7,038 nt of DNA from an uncultured Anaerococcus sp. (GTDB lineage: Bacteria; Bacillota; Clostridia; Tissierellales; Peptoniphilaceae), in assembly GCA_943913325.1 (NCBI GenBank), contig CALTXP010000079.1, positions 1 to 7,038 on the forward strand, in the 5' to 3' direction. Made by a program: the position numbers and the translations under genes. Shown here one piece after another: positions 1 through 4,922 of the stretch. Positions within the stretch are counted from its first letter, which is position 1. Every line of letters begins with the position of its first letter. Below the pieces are notes generated by a model, which searched no databases, was not told the origin of the DNA, and worked only from the letters and a program-made list of their open reading frames with translations.

Positions 1-42
1 AGCTTATATAATGGAACGATTTAATCAACTATTAGTTTTTTC

Positions 43-273
43 TTATAAACCTAATTTTTCTTCTATAGCTGGTTTATCAAAACCTACTATATCTTCACCA
101 TCAATATTTATTACTGGAACTCCTCTATATCCTTTTGATACGAGGTATTCTACAGCATCGGGATTTTCATCTATATTCATTTCTGTAAATTCTATATCAT
201 TTTCATTAAAATATTGTTTAGCTGCTTTACAAAAAACGCATGTATTTGAAGTATAAATTTTAATATTTGCCAT
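43..273 (-). CDS. Glutaredoxin-like thioredoxin-fold protein (YruB/NrdH type)
   Basis: A 76-residue protein with the size and motifs of a bacterial glutaredoxin-like protein. A beta strand (IKIYTS) leads into the redox motif C12-V-F-C15. The cis-proline loop GVP is at residues 51-53, and the late GFD motif at 64-66 is typical of the NrdH/YruB branch. Family members act in the cytoplasm, exchanging disulfides with protein or low-molecular-weight thiols; the partner cannot be told from sequence. The start is ATG at 271-273, supported by AGGAG at 280-284 six bases upstream. The stop is TAA at 43-45. It has its own promoter (307-334) and no intact neighbour in this window, so it is probably transcribed alone or heads a unit continuing past the window edge. 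The fold and family are secure; the exact subfamily is less so. Confidence 0.92.
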   Translation of the reverse strand: MANIKIYTSNTCVFCKAAKQYFNENDIEFTEMNIDENPDAVEYLVSKGYRGVPVINIDGEDIVGFDKPAIEEKLGL

Positions 274-306
274 TATAATCTCCTAACTTTTATTCTTACC
301 TACTAA

Positions 307-334
307 TTTATACCCAATTTTTTAGATATTTCAA
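307..334 (-). promoter_or_regulatory. Predicted sigma-A promoter of the glutaredoxin-like gene
   Basis: On the minus strand, -35 TTGAAA (329-334) and -10 TATAAA (307-312) are separated by 16 bases, each differing from consensus at one position. The implied start of transcription is near 300, leaving a short leader before the AGGAG and ATG. An 8-base inverted repeat (302-309 and 335-342) brackets the promoter and could be an operator. Confidence 0.6.
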
Positions 335-355
335 AAATTAGTAATATTTTACAAG

Positions 356-743
356 TTAAAGTTCTTCAAATTTCGCCTTAAATTCCTTATTGTTTAAATT
401 TCTTAGATTATTTATCTCATATTTACTATATCCGTCTTTAGAAAGTGAGTACTCCGTTTGTTTTTCATATTGTTTTAGAATTACTTTTTATGACCTTATA
501 CTAATACTATCAGCATGTTTACCATCGTCTTTTGGCAACCTAGAATAAAGTTCTTCCATATTTTTTAGTCCTGCCCAATTCAATCTCCCTTCTCTAAACA
601 GAACTATCTAAACAATTAAATTATACTAAAATTCTCCCGTTTAATTATCAATACTTACGTTTATTTTCTCTATTTTTTCTAGATTTCTTTCAACTACATG
701 CTCAATAACATCTTAAAATACTTCTTAAATCAGCTTTTTCCAT
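356..743 (-). pseudogene. Decayed gene of unknown function with multiple in-frame stops
   Basis: Reading one minus-strand frame through stop codons gives a coherent soluble protein of roughly 128 residues. Recognisable stretches include VIEHVVERNLEKIEKI, FREGRLNWAGLKNMEELYSR, PKDDGKHADSISIRS and SLSKDGYSKYEINNLRN. Clear internal stops follow SIDN (TAA), TGEF (TAG), NLIV (TAG) and SIRS (TAA). The natural end is TAA at 356-358. The proposed start is ATG at 741-743, beginning MEKADLRSIL; a small indel just after this joins the main frame near the DVIEHV stretch. The ribosome binding site is poor. Several missing sense codons could have been Gln, but this cannot be proven. I do not recognise the family, and no membrane segment or signal peptide is visible. 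The coherent charged and hydrophobic pattern over more than 100 codons argues against a chance frame. Confidence 0.6.
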
Positions 744-798
744 CCATATACTCGCTTTATTTCATAATTGATTTTTAGACTTCATTTTTTTAGCAAAG

Positions 799-832
799 AG
801 AAAACAGCAAACTTTTTTATTTGCTGTTTTCT
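799..832 (-). terminator. Strong inverted repeat, probable intrinsic terminator
   Basis: A perfect 13-base inverted repeat (799-811 and 820-832) with an 8-base loop. The core CAGCAAA/TTTGCTG has an A-rich left flank and a T-rich right flank, so it could act in both directions. It begins ten bases past the TAA (842-844) that ends the extended frame of the small membrane protein, which fits a terminator for the regulator/secreted-protein module. Confidence 0.7.
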
Positions 833-898
833 AATAAATATTTATTTAAAATTTTGCTTCTTAGTCCTAGTTTTAAACTTATTTCGCAAATATACTTG

Positions 899-997
899 CT
901 AGATATTCTTTATCCATCTAATTATTTTTTTGAAATTCTTTATTAAAGCAATAACACCTAATACAAATATTATTGTCGCAAATATTACACCTAACAT
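899..997 (-). CDS. Small hydrophobic cationic peptide, probably the truncated form of a 51-residue membrane protein
   Basis: A 32-residue peptide: ATG at 995-997, preceded by AAAGGAG (1005-1011), and a stop at TAG 899-901. Residues 1-19 form one strongly hydrophobic segment (MLGVIFATIIFVLGVIALI). The tail is basic and amphipathic, with KNFKK and RWIK. After the TAG the same frame continues for 18 very basic residues (QVYLRNKFKTRTKKQNFK) to a TAA at 842-844, just before the hairpin at 799-832. The ancestral product was therefore probably about 51 residues, cut short by a nonsense change; an original CAG is compatible. It starts 14 bases after the stop of the secreted-protein relic and is presumably co-transcribed with it. 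Possible roles are immunity or accessory peptide for the secreted protein, a membrane-active peptide, or a non-functional remnant. No family was recognised. Confidence 0.5.
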   Translation of the reverse strand: MLGVIFATIIFVLGVIALIKNFKKIIRWIKNI

Positions 998-1011
998 CTA
1001 AATTCTCTCCT

Positions 1012-1613
1012 TTAATACCAGTAAGTAACTAAATTCCTGCCTTCAATTCTCGCTTGAACTCCACCTGTCCAGCTTGGACCACCTACCCAAGGTATTGCCA
1101 TACTAAAATTCATAAAATAAGTAGCCTTTTTAGATGAATCATGTGTTAGTGTTCCTGAAACATTTATATCGCCATGAAATGCCAAGGATCATATGCTGAT
1201 GTTATTCTATAATTTCTAATGTCAACCGTAAAACCAGCATTTGCTGCAGCAGTAACAACATTTATCTTATATGTTCCATCAGTAACATTTTTTCTATTAT
1301 GCCAACGGCTCCATCCATATAAAACAGGACCTTCGATATCTTTTTTATCATTTGTAAAATCAGCAATTTTTTCAACGGTAATAACTCCAATTTCACCATT
1401 TGAAAGAACAACTTCGTGGCTTTGCTTTTCTCCTAATTGAAGTGTTGGAATTTCAAATTTATTACTTTGAATACTTTTATTATGGTTTACTGGAATATTA
1501 TTTACATCATTTGTAGCTGCGTTCGCTGGCAACGCCATTATAGAAAACATCAATACAAATGCAATAGCTGCAGAAAATAATTTTTTAAACCTTTAAGCAT
1601 TTTTATAGTTCAT
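1012..1613 (-). pseudogene. Broken gene for a secreted protein resembling DUF5626
   Basis: The reconstructed product is about 200 residues. The ATG at 1611-1613 lies ten bases from a strong AAAGGAGG (1624-1631). The frame begins MNYKNA, hits TAA at 1593-1595 (codon 7), then continues with a textbook signal peptide: basic RFKK, hydrophobic core LFSAAIAFVLMFSIMAL, and cleavage motif ANA near residue 32. The mature part contains GEIGVITVEKIADF, DGTYKINVVTAAANAGF and VDIRNYRITSAYDPW. A one-base frameshift near 1172-1182 follows. The other frame then runs to TAA at 1012-1014 with GDINVSGTLTHDSSKKATYF, AIPWVGGPSWTGGVQARIEG and NLVTYWY. The longest unbroken piece is 1164-1553, from an in-frame TTG. 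The pattern of a short secreted beta-rich protein with GTYKI and GGVQARI motifs resembles my recollection of DUF5626, which has no known function; the family name is tentative. Secretion and inactivation are well supported. Confidence 0.7.
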
Positions 1614-1641
1614 AAATCATGTACCTCCTTTGCTTAAAGTA

Positions 1642-1669
1642 ATTATATTATGCTTAAAAATAATCACAA
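1642..1669 (-). promoter_or_regulatory. Predicted promoter of the secreted-protein module
   Basis: On the minus strand, a perfect -10 TATAAT (1642-1647) and a -35 TTGTGA (1664-1669) are 16 bases apart. The promoter overlaps the end of the XRE relic and lies just upstream of the AAAGGAGG site. The sequence TGCTTAAA occurs twice (1631-1638 and 1651-1658), exactly 20 bases apart and bracketing the -10, which could be a regulator site. Confidence 0.55.
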
Positions 1670-1883
1670 TCATGACGCTTATATGTTTCTTTTCCATCTA
1701 AATCAAAAATACGATACACACAAACTTCTAAAGCATTCGCTATATCATTTTCGGTTTATAGACTCAGAATAGTTTTCCTTGTCTCTATTTTGTTTATGCT
1801 TGTCATTGACATACCCACTTTTTTTCAAGTCTATGTTGCGATAAAGCTAAAAGTTTACGGTATTTCTCGGTCCTATTATTCAT
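1654..1883 (-). pseudogene. Inactivated XRE/Cro-type helix-turn-helix repressor
   Basis: Reconstruction gives a small regulator of about 77 residues. The ATG at 1881-1883 is preceded by AAAGGTG. The first frame reads MNNRTEKYRKLLALSQHRLEKK, then breaks in a run of seven A's (minus strand; 1819-1825 on plus). One extra A would restore the second frame: VGMSMTSINKIETRKTILSL, TAA (1756-1758), TENDIANALEVCVYRIF, DLDGKETYKRHDCDYF, and TAA at 1654-1656. LSQ..L..KVG.S...INKIE is the classic XRE helix-turn-helix, and IANAL...V..IFDLDG is the usual end of such domains. The family normally represses its own promoter and neighbouring genes. Its promoter and palindrome (1897-1910) are upstream, and the promoter of the secreted protein sits inside its 3' end, so it probably controlled that module before breaking. 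Confidence 0.75.
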
Positions 1884-1896
1884 TATTTCACCTTTC

Positions 1897-1910
1897 TCTA
1901 GTTAACTAGA
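1897..1910. promoter_or_regulatory. Palindromic operator candidate of the XRE repressor
   Basis: A perfect 14-base palindrome TCTAGTTAACTAGA. It touches the -10 of the repressor promoter and covers the likely transcription start, the usual place for an autorepression operator of an XRE dimer. The assignment to this repressor is inference. Confidence 0.5.
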
Positions 1911-1938
1911 ACCTAACATAATTTTATTCGTATGTCAA
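1910..1938 (-). promoter_or_regulatory. Predicted promoter of the XRE repressor relic
   Basis: On the minus strand, a perfect -35 TTGACA (1933-1938) is followed after 17 bases by TAGGTT (1910-1915). This weak -10 is helped by a TG one base upstream (extended -10). The palindrome at 1897-1910 overlaps its downstream edge. Confidence 0.5.
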
Positions 1939-1968
1939 TACCTTTTTATATTTTTAATTACCTTTTCC

Positions 1969-1997
1969 TAGCATATTATTATATAATATCTATGCTA
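1969..1997. repeat. Imperfect inverted repeat after the mobilization-like relic
   Basis: The arms TAGCATA (1969-1975) and TATGCTA (1991-1997) are perfect; the AT-only interior can pair partly. It overlaps the stop of the DUF3847-like relic. A short T-run follows only on the plus strand, so a terminator role for the minus-strand gene is doubtful. Confidence 0.4.
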
Positions 1998-2288
1998 ATA
2001 TTTTTCCATTTTTCTTATTATTCTAAGTGTTTCTTTAAATTCTTTTATTTTTGTTGCTTCTACTAGTAGAATTTTTATTTCTTCATCTGTTAGTTCTTCT
2101 ACTTTTTATAAGACTTTCTAATACTGCTCCTCTTGTTATTAGCATATAAGTTCTTACTTTTCCTTTTTTATTATATCTTGTTTTAATATCTTCTGTTTTT
2201 TATTTTTAGTTGTCTTAATCTTTTTTGTATCGTCAATTTTCTCTTTTATTTCTTTTAATTTTTGTTTAATTTATTCTAATTTTCCCAA
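1995..2288 (-). pseudogene. Broken DUF3847-like protein (mobilization-associated family)
   Basis: A TTG start at 2286-2288 lies six bases from AAGGAG (2295-2300). The frame reads LGKLE, TAA (2271-2273), then a lysine-rich coiled-coil-like stretch IKQKLKEIKEKIDDTKKIK. A one-base loss in an A-run near 2158-2161 shifts the frame to VRTYMLITRGAVLESLIK. A second indel in the A-run near 2103-2107 leads to VEELTDEEIKILLVEATKIK and on to TAG at 1995-1997. The ancestral product was about 98 residues. A basic helical N-terminus followed by (R/K)xRTxxLxxRGxxLES and a short acidic LTDEEI segment is the pattern I associate with DUF3847. That family is commonly encoded next to relaxase genes on conjugative and mobilizable elements of Firmicutes. 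The family call is from memory of the motif. Three independent lesions make it clearly non-functional. It is the best hint that this stretch came from a mobile element. Confidence 0.6.
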
Positions 2289-2309
2289 CTTAAGCTCCTT
2301 TCTTGCAAT

Positions 2310-2339
2310 AAAAAACGACTAAATCTTTAGATTTATCCG
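2310..2339 (-). terminator. Intrinsic terminator after the Cro/C1-type relic
   Basis: The arms 2316-2326 and 2329-2339 pair at 9 of 11 positions around a core AAATCT/AGATTT. On the minus strand the hairpin is followed at once by six T's (2310-2315). The stop codon of the upstream relic (2333-2335) lies inside the stem. Confidence 0.65.
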
Positions 2340-2520
2340 TTAATATCTTTTATTAAATTCTGATCACATCTTAAAAGCTCGATAACATCTTCAATTCTAC
2401 AATCCAAAGCAAGCAATTTTTTCTAAGGACTCAAAATCACACAAAAATTTTTACTAATTCTTGAAACTATGTTACTTGTTATGTTTGCAGCACTTTCGAC
2501 CGATTTTGCAGATTCACCTA
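2333..2520 (-). pseudogene. Remnant of a small Cro/C1-type (HTH_26-like) regulator
   Basis: One minus-strand frame gives GESAKSVESAANITSNIVSR, ISKNFCVILSP, TAG (2423-2425), KKLLALDCRIEDVIELLRCD, QNLIKDING and TAA (2333-2335). In an adjacent frame the middle reads DFESLEKIAC. The composite ISKN..V.FESLEKI...LDCRIEDVIEL closely matches small YozG/HTH_26-type repressors, in which SKN ends the recognition helix and LDC.IEDV(I/V)E(L/F) closes the domain. At least one stop and compensating indels are needed, so it is dead. The N-terminal part of the domain is unclear, since the frame runs into the unidentified fragment upstream. In the intact family these are autoregulators, often of phage or mobile-element origin. 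A terminator overlaps its end. Confidence 0.5.
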
Positions 2521-2763
2521 GGCTAAGCCTCCGCCATCTGCTAGGTTTCTAAACTTATTAGTATACACATTGACTTCGTTTAGATATCCTCCTAGGAAAC
2601 CTCACTTACGGGTTTACTTACCCCAAAGATTGTTTGTGGATTCTTCAAGCTTTTTGATGTCATTTTTGGTGTTAGTACTATCTTTTTCTCCAAATATATA
2701 ATATGTTGGTATATCTGATTTTTTAGTTGATAGACCTAGGCCTAGATTTGTTGTATAGAGTTT
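2521..2763 (-). pseudogene. Headless, unidentified gene fragment next to the rsmA terminator
   Basis: An open minus-strand frame runs from 2763 to TAA at 2614-2616. It has no start codon and reads LYTTNLGLGLSTKKSDIPTY, YIFGEKDSTNTKNDIKKLEE and STNNLWGK. After about 45 unusual bases (2581-2622) another frame continues with GGYLNEVNVYTNKFRNLADG and GGLA. The two halves look like one protein interrupted in the middle. The 5' end is missing and the fragment begins directly beside the terminator of the housekeeping operon, which suggests a deletion or insertion junction there. I do not recognise the family. It is soluble-looking, without a hydrophobic segment. Confidence 0.4.
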
Positions 2764-2765
2764 TT

Positions 2766-2794
2766 AAAAAAATATCCCCTTGTTTGGGGATATT
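2766..2794 (-). terminator. Intrinsic terminator of the metG-tatD-rnmV-rsmA operon
   Basis: A perfect 9-base stem (2771-2779 and 2786-2794, core ATCCCC/GGGGAT) with a 6-base loop. On the minus strand it is followed by a T-run (2766-2772). It starts three bases after the rsmA stop codon, an unambiguous rho-independent terminator. Confidence 0.92.
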
Positions 2795-2797
2795 GAT

Positions 2798-3637
2798 TTA
2801 CAGGTTTATTTGATTGGCAAGCTTTATATAATCATCTATAGATAAATTTTCTGCTCTTAAGTTTGCTTTTAGACCTGTCTTTTCAAAGGCCACTTTTAAA
2901 TCTTCTTTATATACCACATCTGACATAGAATTTAGAATAGTCTTGCGACGTTTATTAAAGCCTGCCCTCACTAGCTTAAAGAGGGTTTCTTGGTCTACAT
3001 TTTCATCATATATTCTAAGTTTTAGATTAAGTATAGTAGAGTCTATCTTAGGTTGTGGCATAAACACTGATTTTGGTAAGTTTACAATAACTTTTGCATC
3101 TGTGTAAAACTTTATAAATACAGACAATGAGCTATACTCTTTATCTTTTTCACCTGCTACCATACGCTCTGCTACTTCTTTTTGAACCATAATAGTCATA
3201 TCGTTGCAAGGAAGACCTGTAGTTATTAGCTTTTCTATTATAGGAGTTGTTATATAATATGGAAGATTTGAAACAACCTTAAAACTTTCTCCATTAAATT
3301 CTTCTTCCACTAGATTTTTAAGGTCAACTTTCAGTATATCTTCATTTATTACTTTAGCATTATCGAATTCTTCTAGGTTTTGATCTAGGATTGGCATAAG
3401 ACTTTGATCTATTTCTATAGCCACTACTTTCTTGGCAGTTTTTGCCATTTCATAAGTTATAGTTCCTATCCCAGGACCAATCTCTAATACATTTTGATTT
3501 TCTATATCGGCTGACTCTACAATCTTATCTACGAAGTTTTTATCTATGAGGAAATTTTGTCCTAGAGATTTTTTAAAAGAAAAGTCATAAAAGTCGATTA
3601 TTTCTTTTACAACTTTTGGTGAATATAATTTTTTCAA
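2798..3637 (-). CDS. rsmA: 16S rRNA (adenine1518/1519-N6)-dimethyltransferase RsmA (KsgA)
   Basis: A 279-residue enzyme that transfers methyl groups from S-adenosylmethionine to two adjacent adenines in helix 45 near the 3' end of 16S rRNA, late in assembly of the small ribosomal subunit. Visible motifs in order: KSLGQNFL (23-30), the signature of the family N-terminus; SAM-binding motif I LEIGPGIGT (51-59); acidic AIEID (73-77); catalytic NLPYYI (124-129); then MPQPKIDS (193-200), FNKRRKT (227-233) and LRAENLS (260-266) in the C-terminal helical domain. Length is normal. The start is TTG at 3635-3637, overlapping the TGA of rnmV as TTGA with a weak AAGGCGG upstream. This suggests translation coupled to rnmV. 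It is the last gene of the operon and is followed at once by a terminator. Identification is firm. Confidence 0.97.
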   Translation of the reverse strand: MKKLYSPKVVKEIIDFYDFSFKKSLGQNFLIDKNFVDKIVESADIENQNVLEIGPGIGTITYEMAKTAKKVVAIEIDQSLMPILDQNLEEFDNAKVINEDILKVDLKNLVEEEFNGESFKVVSNLPYYITTPIIEKLITTGLPCNDMTIMVQKEVAERMVAGEKDKEYSSLSVFIKFYTDAKVIVNLPKSVFMPQPKIDSTILNLKLRIYDENVDQETLFKLVRAGFNKRRKTILNSMSDVVYKEDLKVAFEKTGLKANLRAENLSIDDYIKLANQINL

Positions 3638-4164
3638 ATCTTTTTCACCGCCTTTTCAAACTCTTCCCTGCTAATTCCAAAAGAGTTTAACTTGCTTAGC
3701 AATTGTTTAGAATTATAATAGCCTATACCTAATATATCTCCAAGTTTTTCGCGATTCTTGCTTGCTCCCTCACCTATAGAAAGTCCATTATTTAAAAGGT
3801 CTGCCATAACAAATTCATTGCGACTTTCTGTTATTTCAGCCTTAGCATTATTTAGTGCATCTATTATAACTTCTGGGTCTGCATTTTCTACTCCCAAATC
3901 TCCCTTTTTAATAGCTTTCTTACGCTCTATATAGGCGTGCTTAGCTGTTGGTATTTCTCTAGCTATTTTTTCTCTTATCTTCTTTCCCGCATGATCTGGA
4001 TCTGTAAAAATTATTATTCCTGTACGTTCATTTATTACTTTTAACTTCTCTATTAAGTCCTTGCCAAAGGCTAAACCATTGGTTGCAATCATTTCAGCAT
4101 CTACTGCTCGCTTTATATTAGCAATATCATCTTTTCCTTCTACTACTATTGTTTCTTTAATCAT
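3634..4164 (-). CDS. rnmV: Ribonuclease M5 (5S rRNA maturation)
   Basis: A 176-residue Toprim-fold nuclease that cuts precursor 5S rRNA on both sides of its double-stranded stem to give the mature 5S ends, acting with ribosomal protein L18 in Bacillus. The Toprim motif VVEGKDD (7-13) supplies the catalytic glutamate E9. TDPDHAG (54-60) supplies the metal-binding aspartates D55 and D57. GVENA (91-95) is the family's usual segment after the Toprim domain, and a helical C-terminus follows. Size is normal for the family. The ATG at 4162-4164 overlaps the tatD stop as ATGA. AAGGAG lies about eleven bases upstream, inside the end of tatD. The rnmV-rsmA pairing, linking 5S and 16S rRNA maturation, is conserved in Firmicutes. 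Confidence 0.95.
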   Translation of the reverse strand: MIKETIVVEGKDDIANIKRAVDAEMIATNGLAFGKDLIEKLKVINERTGIIIFTDPDHAGKKIREKIAREIPTAKHAYIERKKAIKKGDLGVENADPEVIIDALNNAKAEITESRNEFVMADLLNNGLSIGEGASKNREKLGDILGIGYYNSKQLLSKLNSFGISREEFEKAVKKI

Positions 4165-4922
4165 AAATTAAAAAACTCCTTGGTATTGTTATAGGTGCGT
4201 TTGGCTAGTTTATCTATTTTCATACCGCGTAAATCTGCCACTTTTCTAGCAACTTCTACTACACGCCTTGGATCATTTCTAAGTCCCCTATATGGTTCTG
4301 GAGTTAGATATGGACTATCTGTCTCTAACATAAGCCTATCTATATCTACATTTCTAGCTGCAATCTGCTCATTTTCCCCATTGTTAAATGTAACAACTCC
4401 ACCAATTGATATAAAAAATCCCATATCCATATAAGTCTCTAAGGTCTTTAAGTCATCTGAAAAGCAATGAATTTGAATTTTCAGATCTTTATAGTCTCTT
4501 AAAATTTCTATAATGTCATCTTTTGAATCTCTAGCGTGTATTACTGCCGGCAAAGAAAGCCTTCTTGCTAGTTCTAGCTGTTCTATAAATATTTCCTTTT
4601 GCTTATCTTTATTATCATCTTTCCAATAATAATCAAGTCCTATCTCACCTATAGCTACTATCTTTTCCTCTTCTGCTAGCTTTTTTAGTTCTTTTAAATC
4701 AGAGTCTTTCATATCCTCTATATCTTCTGGATGGATGCCTACCATAGGATAAATATTATCATATTTTTTTGATAATTCTATCACTTTTTTTGAATCTTCT
4801 AAATTTGTAGCTGGATTTACAATAGCTTTTATAGCAAAATTAGACAGGTCATTTAAAATAAATAACCTGTCATTATCAAAAGCCTCATCCACTAGATGGC
4901 AATGTGAGTCTATTAATTTCAT
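4161..4922 (-). CDS. tatD: TatD-family metal-dependent hydrolase (probable DNase)
   Basis: A 253-residue member of the TatD amidohydrolase-fold family; characterised members are metal-dependent deoxyribonucleases. All metal ligands are visible: H7 and H9 in SHCHL, E93 in GEIGLDYYW (92-100), H129 in AVIHARD (126-132), H152 in IHCFSD, and D202 in ETDSPYL (200-206). The conserved GIHPE is at 62-66. C-terminal PYRGLRNDP matches the family's usual P-x-R-G-(K/R)-xN motif. Length is typical (about 250-260). The ATG at 4920-4922 shares one base with the metG stop (TAATG), which implies coupled translation. A TatD-family gene between metG and rnmV/rsmA is the standard Firmicutes order. The physiological substrate is not evident from sequence. 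Confidence 0.95.
   Translation of the reverse strand: MKLIDSHCHLVDEAFDNDRLFILNDLSNFAIKAIVNPATNLEDSKKVIELSKKYDNIYPMVGIHPEDIEDMKDSDLKELKKLAEEEKIVAIGEIGLDYYWKDDNKDKQKEIFIEQLELARRLSLPAVIHARDSKDDIIEILRDYKDLKIQIHCFSDDLKTLETYMDMGFFISIGGVVTFNNGENEQIAARNVDIDRLMLETDSPYLTPEPYRGLRNDPRRVVEVARKVADLRGMKIDKLAKRTYNNTKEFFNL

Noticed and set aside
11..256. Plus-strand open frame of 81 codons
   Set aside because: It lies wholly antisense to the glutaredoxin-like gene, has no ribosome binding site, and its composition is that of a reverse-complement shadow.
899..997. Leaderless bacteriocin or phenol-soluble modulin
   Set aside because: The hydrophobic and cationic make-up allows it, but the in-frame basic extension past the TAG suggests a truncated membrane protein. 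No family motif was recognised.
1219..1440. Plus-strand open frame of 73 codons
   Set aside because: It is antisense to the secreted-protein relic, whose signal peptide and motifs fix the coding strand as minus.
356..2763. Recoded genetic code or stop readthrough, given the many in-frame TAA/TAG codons
   Set aside because: Frameshifts accompany the stops in several relics, ordinary CAA codons are also used there, and the flanking genes and the relics themselves end at TAA or TAG in normal places. Decay explains this better.
356..2763. Insertion sequence or prophage
   Set aside because: No transposase, integrase, terminal inverted repeats, target duplication or phage structural genes were found. 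Only regulator and mobilization-like relics remain.
4195..4434. Plus-strand open frame of 79 codons
   Set aside because: It is antisense to the conserved C-terminal half of tatD and has no independent support.
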